Part shown: positions 1-5,095 of the stretch, in pieces
Numbering within the stretch: the stretch's first letter is position 1
Layout: each line of letters begins with the position of its first letter
Origin: Desulfobulbaceae bacterium
GTDB lineage: Bacteria > Desulfobacterota > Desulfobulbia > Desulfobulbales > SURF-16
Direction of reading: 5' to 3'
Length of the DNA stretch: 13,050 nt
Assembly: GCA_024763115.1 (NCBI GenBank)
Contig: JANTGB010000028.1
Coordinates: 1 to 13,050, forward strand
Program-made: the position numbers and the translations under genes
The notes under the pieces: model-generated
The model's database searches: none
What the model saw: only the letters and a program-made list of their open reading frames with translations
What the model was told of the DNA's origin: nothing

Positions 1-94
1 TGCCGTAGATTTTCGTGATCAGACTGGTGCAGCATACTGGTGCTATGTAAGCCAGGCTGATCGCGGAAATATGCGGTGCCCTGTGAGTAGTTAC
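1..94 (-). repeat. Dispersed palindromic repeat unit, copy 1 (cut by the window edge)
   Basis: A 46-bp core at 17-62 is bounded by GATCAG and CTGATC. The same core, at the same length, occurs at 2456-2501 and 3165-3210 on the other strand. The flanks 1-16 and 63-81 are imperfect inverted repeats of each other, so the whole unit can fold as one long hairpin. The right end GGTGCCCTGTGAGTAGTTAC (75-94) is a 'type B' end that recurs at 2384-2403, 3055-3074 and 13006-13025. The unit stops two bases before the arsC stop codon. It carries no ORF. Its mobility class is unknown; it resembles REP or MITE elements. Confidence 0.8.
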
Positions 95-96
95 CA

Positions 97-540
97 TTAA
101 AGATTATCAGGAAGCTGCGCCACAAAATATCTGATCTCATCACGCACCTGTCTATAGTATGTCAGTGCCTCTTTTTCATTTGCGGCTCCTGTTGCCAGCC
201 GTGGCGGATCGTCAAAACCATGATGGATGATTCGGGCCCTGCCTGGAAAGAGCGGGCAGGATTCGTGGGCATGATCACAGACCGTGATAACATAGTCGAA
301 GTCTTGTTCCGGCAGTTCAGTAATCAGCTTTGAGCGTTGCCCGGAAATATCCACCCCTGCCTCAGACATAACCTTGACGGCAAGCGGATTTAATCCATGT
401 TTTTCAATGCCGGCCGACCAGGCGTTAATCACGTCACCCTTCAGGTGTCGGGCCCATCCTTCAGCCATCTGGCTGCGGCAGGAGTTTCCGGTGCAGAGAA
501 AAAGGATTGCAATTTTTGCTTTTTTTATGAGCTTAACCAT
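97..540 (-). CDS. arsC: Arsenate reductase, thioredoxin-coupled (LMW-PTP fold)
   Basis: This 147-residue cytoplasmic enzyme reduces arsenate to arsenite. Near the N-terminus it shows the low-molecular-weight phosphatase P-loop CTGNSCRSQ (C16 to R22), with a second cysteine, C21, inside the loop. A cysteine pair follows at C88 and C95. Their seven-residue spacing matches the relay cysteines of the pI258-type arsenate reductases, which are recycled by thioredoxin rather than glutaredoxin. The DDPP segment around 110-113 fits the general-acid aspartate. The length is slightly above the usual 130-140 residues. It is the last gene of the arsR operon, and its start overlaps the end of the upstream thioredoxin-like gene by 16 bases, so the two are probably translationally coupled. 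The ATG at 540 is the natural start, since the next Met lies beyond the P-loop. A plain protein tyrosine phosphatase is unlikely given the C88/C95 pair and the neighbours. Confidence 0.93.
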   Translation of the reverse strand: MVKLIKKAKIAILFLCTGNSCRSQMAEGWARHLKGDVINAWSAGIEKHGLNPLAVKVMSEAGVDISGQRSKLITELPEQDFDYVITVCDHAHESCPLFPGRARIIHHGFDDPPRLATGAANEKEALTYYRQVRDEIRYFVAQLPDNL

Positions 541-758
541 TCTTCAACTTCTGCCTGCCGGGGGACATTGCCCACGCATTTTACCTCATCGTCAATGACC
601 ACTGCCGGGGTGGAAAAGATACCGAGTTTTGCCATTTCCTGGAAATCAGTTATCTTGGAGATGGTTGCCTCAATACCTTTGGCGGCAACGGCCGCCTCGA
701 CAATTTTCTGTGTTTTTTCACAGTTGGCACATCCGGGGCCGCATATTTTTATTTCCAT
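525..758 (-). CDS. Small thioredoxin-like redox-active disulfide protein
   Basis: This 77-residue protein has the single-domain thioredoxin/glutaredoxin-like fold of the TM0996/MTH895 'redox-active disulfide protein 2' family. The N-terminus carries CGPGCANC, with C6, C10 and C13; the CxxC pair C10/C13 is the likely redox site. A TPAVVIDDE segment (P51) supplies the cis-proline loop, and VKCVG follows. The frame stays open upstream to 1079, but the start at 758 is preceded by a good AGGAGA ribosome-binding site, and the upstream extension would lie antisense-shifted within the permease gene and has no family resemblance. The gene sits between the permease and arsC. A reasonable inference is that it supplies electrons to ArsC or handles arsenite/metal thiol chemistry; neither is shown by the sequence. 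It is not a classical WCGPC thioredoxin. Confidence 0.88.
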   Translation of the reverse strand: MEIKICGPGCANCEKTQKIVEAAVAAKGIEATISKITDFQEMAKLGIFSTPAVVIDDEVKCVGNVPRQAEVEEWLSS

Positions 759-788
759 CTTTTTTCTCCTGTTTTGAATTGTAGCCGA

Positions 789-815
789 AGAGACTTCCAG
801 GCATCGGAAGACTCT
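789..815 (-). other. Intercistronic hairpin between permease and thioredoxin-like gene
   Basis: Ten-base arms at 789-798 and 806-815 pair with a single internal mismatch around a seven-base loop. The hairpin lies in the 59-base gap after the permease stop. No U-run follows it on the minus strand, so it is not a standard intrinsic terminator. It may stabilise or process the message. Confidence 0.5.
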
Positions 816-817
816 GT

Positions 818-1915
818 TCAAATAATAAAATTGAACAGAAAACCGGTAAATAGTATCCCGCTGCCGACAACCCCGATAAAAACAGCAATCAGTTTCGGTT
901 TGAGAACCTTGCGCAGAATAACCATCTCGGGCAGAGACAGGGCGATGACACTCATCATAAAGGCCAGAACCGTACCGAGCGCGGCCCCTTTGCCCAGGAG
1001 TGCTTCCACTACCGGGATAATCCCTGCGGCATTGGAATACATGGGAATGCCGACCAGAACTGCCGCCGGTACAGACCACCAGACATCTTTGCCCATGATG
1101 GAGGCCATAAATGTCTCAGGTACATAACCGTGAATGGCAGCCCCAACCCCGATTCCCGCAATCACGTAGACCCAGACCTTGCCGACGATATCACGGACGG
1201 CTTCCCTGCCGTGGTTGACCCGGTCGGCCCAGCTTAGTTTTTTTTCAATAACAACAGCCTCAGCAGACCGTATCTCCGTCACCCAGTCTTCAATCCAGCT
1301 TTCCAGCTTCAGGCGGCCGATGACCCAGCCTGCCACCATTGCAACGGCAAGACCTGTAGTCAGGTAAATTGCGGCAATTTTCCAACCCAGGAGGCCGAAG
1401 AGGAGCACCAGGGCGATTTCATTGACCATGGGGGCCGCAATAAGAAAAGAAAATGTCACGCCGAGAGGTACCCCGGCCTGAACAAAACCCAGGAAAAGGG
1501 GGACTGCGGAACAGGAGCAGAACGGGGTGACAATGCCAAGAAGAGCAGCCATAACATTGCCGGCGGTCTCCCGTTTTCCGGCCAGATATTTACGGGTTCG
1601 TTCCTGGGTGAAAAACGAGCGGATCATTCCGACAATAAATACAATCAGGGTCAACAGCATCATTACCTTTGGTGTTTCATAGACAAAAAACTGGATTGTC
1701 TCCCCCGGATGCCCACCCTTTTCCAGACCAAGCAGATGATATGAAAAAAAGTGTGAAAAAGGTAACAGCTGGTTATAAACGACATACCAGGCAACAAGAC
1801 CGAGCAGCCCCAGACCAACCTGCAAAGCGGTTATTTTTTTGCTCTTGGTAACCGAACTGTCTGAACAGCAGGTAGTGCCGTCTCCACAACACTTTATCGG
1901 CTTTATAGGTTCCAT
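818..1915 (-). CDS. DUF318/ArsP_1-type membrane permease (probable metalloid/metal efflux)
   Basis: This is a 365-residue polytopic inner-membrane protein. The N-terminal cytoplasmic tail is cysteine rich (KCCGDGTTCC, residues about 8-17) and may bind a metal or metalloid. Hydrophobic segments follow at about 30-55, 85-103, 120-210 (several helices) and 245-365 (several helices). The signature TPFCSCSAVPLF in the first half is the conserved Cys-containing core of the PF03773 permease family, which includes ArsP and the SO_0444-type transporters. The second repeat has GIPMYSNAAG and LPEMVIL. The start at 1915 has a GAGGAA ribosome-binding site and follows arsR by 24 bases. No ArsB or Acr3 is present in the window, so this protein is the likely exporter of the operon. 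Family members move organoarsenicals, arsenite or divalent metals; which of these applies is not visible here. Confidence 0.85.
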   Translation of the reverse strand: MEPIKPIKCCGDGTTCCSDSSVTKSKKITALQVGLGLLGLVAWYVVYNQLLPFSHFFSYHLLGLEKGGHPGETIQFFVYETPKVMMLLTLIVFIVGMIRSFFTQERTRKYLAGKRETAGNVMAALLGIVTPFCSCSAVPLFLGFVQAGVPLGVTFSFLIAAPMVNEIALVLLFGLLGWKIAAIYLTTGLAVAMVAGWVIGRLKLESWIEDWVTEIRSAEAVVIEKKLSWADRVNHGREAVRDIVGKVWVYVIAGIGVGAAIHGYVPETFMASIMGKDVWWSVPAAVLVGIPMYSNAAGIIPVVEALLGKGAALGTVLAFMMSVIALSLPEMVILRKVLKPKLIAVFIGVVGSGILFTGFLFNFII

Positions 1916-1939
1916 TATATGTTCCTCTGATAGTTTATA

Positions 1940-2284
1940 TCAGGCAGCGCAGCTTCTTTCCCGATCCACCTGGGGTAACCTGGCCTTCATTTCCTGGAGC
2001 AGCGGCTCCTCAGTCAGCCAGTCTTTGAGATTTTCAAGCATAACTCCGGCGTAGTCGGACTCTTCCCCTTTGGTTAACCGGTAAATAATCCATGACCCTT
2101 TCTTGTGATAGTCTACCAGACCGGCCTCTTCCAAAACCTTCATGTGTTTGGAAACTGTTGACTGGGCCAGCCCGACAAGCTCTCGAAGTTCACAGACACA
2201 GAGATTTTTTTGTTCAAGGATCTTAATAATTCTGACTCGATTCGGATCAGACAAGGCCTTCATAACACGGATAAACTGTTTCAT
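1940..2284 (-). CDS. arsR: ArsR/SmtB-family metalloregulator
   Basis: This 114-residue winged-helix repressor is the first gene of the minus-strand operon. The segment ALSDPNRVRIIKIL (about 10-23) and the recognition helix region LAQSTVSKHMKVLEEAGLV (about 39-57) are typical of the family, as is the beta-wing GSWIIYRL. The LCVCEL motif gives C29 and C31 at the position of the arsenite-sensing cysteines of classical ArsR (ELCVCDLC type). The usual third cysteine of that motif is replaced by Arg34. The only other cysteine is C112, at the extreme C-terminus. The start at 2284 has a strong GGAGGGG ribosome-binding site. ArsR proteins repress their own operon and release DNA when As(III) or Sb(III) binds. 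The palindrome over the promoter directly upstream fits autoregulation. Confidence 0.92.
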   Translation of the reverse strand: MKQFIRVMKALSDPNRVRIIKILEQKNLCVCELRELVGLAQSTVSKHMKVLEEAGLVDYHKKGSWIIYRLTKGEESDYAGVMLENLKDWLTEEPLLQEMKARLPQVDRERSCAA

Positions 2285-2322
2285 ATACGTCCCCTCCCGG
2301 ATGGGATGGTTTGTTTAATTAC

Positions 2323-2344
2323 TATATCGCCATATGACTATATA
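2323..2344. promoter_or_regulatory. Candidate ArsR operator palindrome
   Basis: This 22-bp imperfect palindrome is centred on CATATG. Eighteen of its 22 positions match their complement, and both ends are TATAT/ATATA. It overlaps the -10 box and the expected transcription start of the arsR promoter, so a bound dimer would block polymerase. Assignment to ArsR is by position and by its A/T-rich ArsR/SmtB-like form. Confidence 0.65.
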
Positions 2345-2369
2345 TAATCAGGCCGACGTTCAATGTCAA
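2341..2369 (-). promoter_or_regulatory. Sigma70-type promoter of the arsR operon
   Basis: On the minus strand TTGACA (2369-2364) is followed after exactly 17 bases by TATATA (2346-2341). Transcription should begin near 2334, giving a leader of about 50 bases before the arsR start. The -35 box is a perfect consensus and the spacing is optimal. Confidence 0.78.
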
Positions 2370-2383
2370 TCTTTTATTTTTTG

Positions 2384-2640
2384 GTAACTGCTCACAGGCC
2401 ACCGCATATTCGGAGTCGAAGTTTATGCCCTGTTTTTTAGGGTGCTTACCTGCGCGATCAGCCTGTCTTACATAGCGCCGGTATGCTGCGCCGGCCTGAT
2501 CACGAAAATCTATCGGAGTCTGCGCTTACCTGGAGTCTCCCTCCGGTCGCTTACCTGCACCCTGCAGGCAAGCGCAGACTCCGAGCAGTTACAAATACTC
2601 CAGTTTGCACTCATTAGGCGCTTACCCCATGAGTAGTTAT
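2384..2640. repeat. Composite repeat cluster (nested modules)
   Basis: This 257-bp block is bounded by GTAACTGCTCA on the left and TGAGTAGTTAT on the right. It contains, in order: a type B end (2384-2403); a small hairpin CCCT/AGGG at about 2428-2442; the 46-bp GATCAG...CTGATC core (2456-2501), whose following bases ACGAAAATCTA match copy 1; a long hairpin (2514-2583); and a type A end (2618-2640). Compared with copy 1, an extra 40 or so bases ending in GCTTACCTG are inserted between the B end and the core. The motif GCTTACC recurs four times (2443, 2524, 2549, 2620). The only open frame here (2442-2636) consists of repeat sequence and is not a gene. Confidence 0.8.
2514..2583. repeat. Long inverted repeat (19-bp arms)
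   Basis: Arms at 2514-2532 and 2565-2583 match at 18 of 19 positions. A second copy of GCTTACCTGC inside the loop (2549-2558) can pair with the same right-hand segment GCAGGCAAGC (2563-2572 region), so two mutually exclusive hairpins are possible. No U-run follows it. Confidence 0.75.
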
Positions 2641-2834
2641 ATTTTATGAACGAAAAATATTATCCAGCCAATATTTTGTATAAAAAAATCATAATATCCA
2701 GATAAATATGATATTATTTTTGTGGGATATTTTAATCTTGCCGGTACCCTGTTGCAAAAGTCCTGACTTGTTTATCGGCAATTTTTTTTTAGTGAGCCCT
2801 GATAACCCTGAGGTTTTCTTCCACTTTAGTGGGT
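2641..2834. other. AT-rich intergenic stretch, no gene seen
   Basis: No convincing coding frame or ribosome-binding site is present. The stretch holds small inverted repeats: a perfect 8-bp AAAATATT/AATATTTT pair at 2654-2661 and 2670-2677, and a looser A/T-rich pair at about 2682-2698 and 2710-2722. Overlapping open frames on both strands lack codon structure and family resemblance. Confidence 0.6.
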
Positions 2835-3006
2835 TAGGAGGTTGTCCGAGAATAGGCATTTTTTCTCGAATTAAGGCATTTGTTAAAAATAAGCACAGCC
2901 ATATAGTTGATATCTCGGAGTCTCGTGCCTTGCTTTCCGGAGCATTATTTTTGACAAATAACACAACACAGAGCTGGGAAAAAGGGCATTCTCGGACAGC
3001 CTCCTA
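2835..3006. mobile_element. MITE-like element with terminal inverted repeats
   Basis: The ends at 2835-2853 and 2988-3006 are inverted repeats that match at 18 of 19 bases (TAGGAGG...TGTCCGAGAAT). A second nested inverted pair, ATTTGTTAAAAATAA (2879-2893) and TTATTTTTGACAAAT (2945-2959), matches at 14 of 15. The 172-bp element carries no transposase, so any movement would need an enzyme from elsewhere. Ends of the GAGG(C/T)TGTCC form resemble those of some IS families, but I cannot assign one. No clear target duplication is visible; the flanking bases form part of the inverted ends. Confidence 0.68.
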
Positions 3007-3054
3007 GTGTAGGCGCACACTACATAGGATCGGCTTTAATCTGCAAAAATTTCA

Positions 3055-3122
3055 GGTGCCCTGTAAACAGTTACAGTTATGGTGGTTAGCGAAATTTAAG
3101 CGCTTACCCGGTGAGTAGTTAC
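3055..3122 (+). repeat. Type B end plus type A end of the dispersed repeat
   Basis: A type B end (3055-3074, containing CTGTAAACAGTTAC) is followed by GGTTAGCGAAATTTAA and a type A end, GCTTACCCGGTGAGTAGTTAC-like (3100-3122). The GTTAGCGAA leader before the A end is shared with the copies at 8841 and 12978-12994. Confidence 0.75.
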
Positions 3123-3133
3123 TTATAGAATAT

Positions 3134-3220
3134 GTAACTGTTCAGCTGCGCTTCATCTGCGTCCGATCAGGCTGTCTTACATAACGCCGGTAAGCTGCAA
3201 CTGCCTGATCGAACACATCT
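3134..3220 (+). repeat. Dispersed repeat with third 46-bp core
   Basis: This copy starts with GTAACTGTTCA (3134-3144). It contains the core 3165-3210, bounded by GATCAG/CTGATC as in the other copies and again 46 bp long. In this copy the centre forms CTTAC/GTAAG arms. The right flank diverges from copies 1 and 2 (GAACACATCTA instead of ACGAAAATCTA). Confidence 0.72.
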
Positions 3221-3275
3221 AAAGCGTATCTGAATAGGAGCAAAGCGCCGTCATATAGTAGGTTTTTAGTAATTT

Positions 3276-3304
3276 TTTACACTTTGCTGAATAGCTGCTA
3301 AAAT
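3276..3304 (+). promoter_or_regulatory. Candidate promoter of the signalling operon (leaderless start)
   Basis: TTTACA (3276-3281), a 17-base spacer and TAAAAT (3299-3304) form a good sigma70-type promoter. The -10 box ends only six bases before the cyclase ATG, so transcription would start at or next to the start codon. This agrees with the lack of any Shine-Dalgarno sequence upstream of it. Confidence 0.55.
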
Positions 3305-3310
3305 ATAAAA

Positions 3311-4285
3311 ATGTCTGATTCAGAAGCAAAAGCAACCCTTGAACTTATAACCCAGAAAGAGAAGAAAAATTTCTGGGAGCTTACTGGGAAGAATACCTTT
3401 CGTTTGGGCCGGGGAAAAACCAATGAGGTTGTCCTGCCTTTTTCCTGGGTTTCCCGCCGGCATGCCATGCTGCAAAGGGAGGGGATCGGGTTTTTCAATA
3501 TAATCGATCTGGGCAGCTCAAACGGCACCCTGGTTAACGATCGACGTATTTATACGCCAACCCGCCTTAATAATAATGACCAGGTAAAAGTCGGTGATTC
3601 CATTCTGGTTTTCCACCAGGATACAGCAGAGCAAACCGCTGATGAAAATACGGAAGATGATCTGGAAGACGCTACCGTGGCTTTTCTTCAGACCGAACTG
3701 GTTACCATCCTGGTCTGTGATATCAGGAGTTACACCACCCTGTCCGAGGAACTGGGACATAAACAAATTTCTCAGCTTCTCAGCTACTGGACCAGAAAAG
3801 TAAGCAGTATTGTTAAAAAAAATAACGGTCAGGTAGATAAATTTATCGGTGACGCCGTTATGGCGGTCTGGAAGGAAACTCCTGACTGCGCCAATATTCT
3901 GCAGGCCCTGAAAACCGCTGTTGAAGTATGTGTTTTCAGCCGCAAACTGGGTAAGAAAATCCCATTTCTGCAACGGGAACTGAATATAGGCGCGGCCCTG
4001 AATACCGGAGAGGCGGTCAGGGGAAACATGGGAGAGGGGGGCCAGCGCGAATACACGGTTGTCGGCGACGTGGTAAACGTTACTTTCCGCCTGGAAGATA
4101 TGACCATACCTGGCGAATTCGATGTTATTATCGGCGATTATTCATTTAACCATCTGCCTGATGCCTCTTCCTGCTTCAAACCGAGAAAATACATGGTTAA
4201 AGGCAAAACAGAAGAAGTAAAGGCCCATGGTTGTACATTTAAGGATCTTTACAAATATTTAAAAATCATGCTTGCGGCAAAATAA
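3311..4285 (+). CDS. FHA domain-class III adenylate cyclase
   Basis: This 324-residue soluble protein has no signal peptide or membrane segment. Residues about 28-100 are an FHA phosphothreonine-reading domain with the key residues in place: R34 in LGRG, S48/H51 in SRRH, and N71 in GSSNGT. An acidic linker (about 107-122) ends in EDATVAF. Residues about 130-300 form a class III nucleotide cyclase catalytic domain. The metal-binding aspartates are D137 (CDIRSYT) and D181 (KFIGDAVMAVW). K177 and D253 occupy the purine-specifying positions, and N256 and R260 (GDVVNVTFRLE) are the ribose-orienting and transition-state residues. The full set favours an active enzyme making cAMP. It is the first gene of the signalling operon, and its activity could be controlled by FHA binding to a partner phosphorylated by the downstream kinase (inference). 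No ribosome-binding site precedes the ATG; see the overlapping promoter. A guanylate cyclase is less likely because of the Lys/Asp pair. Confidence 0.9.
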   Translation: MSDSEAKATLELITQKEKKNFWELTGKNTFRLGRGKTNEVVLPFSWVSRRHAMLQREGIGFFNIIDLGSSNGTLVNDRRIYTPTRLNNNDQVKVGDSILVFHQDTAEQTADENTEDDLEDATVAFLQTELVTILVCDIRSYTTLSEELGHKQISQLLSYWTRKVSSIVKKNNGQVDKFIGDAVMAVWKETPDCANILQALKTAVEVCVFSRKLGKKIPFLQRELNIGAALNTGEAVRGNMGEGGQREYTVVGDVVNVTFRLEDMTIPGEFDVIIGDYSFNHLPDASSCFKPRKYMVKGKTEEVKAHGCTFKDLYKYLKIMLAAK

Positions 4286-4310
4286 TTATTTTCTGTCTTG
4301 AAATTATTCA

Positions 4311-4360
4311 GCTAGGGTTGAAAAACCGCCCTAACCATGGCCCTGTAACTGAATAGTTAC
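4311..4360. repeat. Degenerate dispersed-repeat fragment inside the operon
   Basis: Between the cyclase and FHA genes lie TAGGG/CCCTA hairpin arms (4313-4317, 4329-4333) enclosing a possible GGTT-GAAA-AACC tetraloop stem. They are followed by GCCCTGTAACTGAATAGTTAC-type sequence in which GTAACT and AGTTAC face each other (4345-4360). The GTTAGGGCG and GCCCTGTAAC words are shared with the copies near 10055 and 3058. Confidence 0.55.
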
Positions 4361-4381
4361 TCAGTCATAAAGGAGAACGAT

Positions 4382-5074
4382 ATGCCGAAATGGAGTCTGA
4401 CTTTAAACAACAAAATTATTAAAAATTTCATTATTAATCCCGGGAAAAAACTGGTCATCGGCCGGGGCAGTGATGCGGATGTGGTGATCGATAATACTGC
4501 GGTTTCCCGTCATCACACGGCCTTTGCGCTGAGGGGCAAAGATTATTTTATTGAAGATCTGGGCAGCCTGAACGGCACCTTTGTCAACGGTCAAAAGATA
4601 ACCCGGCAAACAAAGCTTGGTGACAAAGATGTTATCCAGATAGGCAAGTTCAAATTAATTCCGGCCGAGCAGACTGATAAGAGCGCCGCAGTATCAAAGA
4701 GCAGCGCCATGGATCTGGACATGGATGAAGAAACCGTCTTTGTCGCCCGGAAAAAACAGCCGGCCCCGATAGCGGAAACAACAGGCGGGCCGACCCTTAC
4801 CGTGATAAGCGGCAATGGCCGGCCCCAAACCATCAGCCTCGGCGGGCGCAGTTCAATAAAAATCGGCAAGGACAACAGTTGTGATCTGGTAATAACCGGG
4901 TGGTTTATCGCTAAAGCTCAATGTTATATCATCAACCGTGATAACAAAAATTTTATTGTTCCCCAGAAAAGCTGGAGCGCCACCAAGTTGAACAATCAAA
5001 AAATAACAACGGAAAAAGTGTTAAACAAGGGGGATATTATTGCCGTTAAAAATCACCAGATTCGCTTTGAATAA
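4382..5074 (+). CDS. Double FHA-domain protein
   Basis: This 230-residue cytoplasmic adaptor-like protein has no catalytic domain. The first FHA domain (about 5-90) is intact, with R28 in IGRG, SRHH at 42-45 and GSLNGT with N64, so it should read phosphothreonine. A linker of about 60 residues contains the acidic MDEETVFV motif (T118) and AETT (T133/T134). The second FHA-like domain (about 137-230) keeps the fold pattern (IKIGKDNSCDLVI, KLNNQKI, ending IRFE) but has lost the Ser-x-x-His signature (WFIAKAQC) and the binding arginine (Lys163), so it probably does not bind phosphothreonine. The ATG has a strong AAAGGAGA ribosome-binding site. The gene lies 96 bases after the cyclase and 21 before the kinase. 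It most likely links the kinase with its targets, as single-FHA proteins such as GarA/OdhI do; this is inference. Confidence 0.88.
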   Translation: MPKWSLTLNNKIIKNFIINPGKKLVIGRGSDADVVIDNTAVSRHHTAFALRGKDYFIEDLGSLNGTFVNGQKITRQTKLGDKDVIQIGKFKLIPAEQTDKSAAVSKSSAMDLDMDEETVFVARKKQPAPIAETTGGPTLTVISGNGRPQTISLGGRSSIKIGKDNSCDLVITGWFIAKAQCYIINRDNKNFIVPQKSWSATKLNNQKITTEKVLNKGDIIAVKNHQIRFE

Positions 5075-5095
5075 CAGGCTGCCTGTAACTCACTA

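Noticed and set aside
759..1079. Upstream extension of the thioredoxin-like frame to 184 residues
   Set aside because: It overlaps the permease in another frame and has no family resemblance. A strong ribosome-binding site sits just before the ATG at 758.
2442..2636. Plus-strand open frame of 64 codons
   Set aside because: It consists entirely of repeat modules and hairpins, with no ribosome-binding site.
2689..3007. Overlapping open frames on both strands (91 and 99 codons)
   Set aside because: They lie in AT-rich sequence and across the MITE-like element; palindromic sequence keeps both strands open. No motif or ribosome-binding site.
2384..3220. CRISPR array
   Set aside because: The repeats are dispersed, occur in both orientations, have irregular spacing and differing modules, and no cas gene is present.
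3518..3973. 151-codon minus-strand frame opposite the cyclase
   Set aside because: It is a shadow of a gene whose FHA and cyclase motifs are unmistakable on the plus strand.
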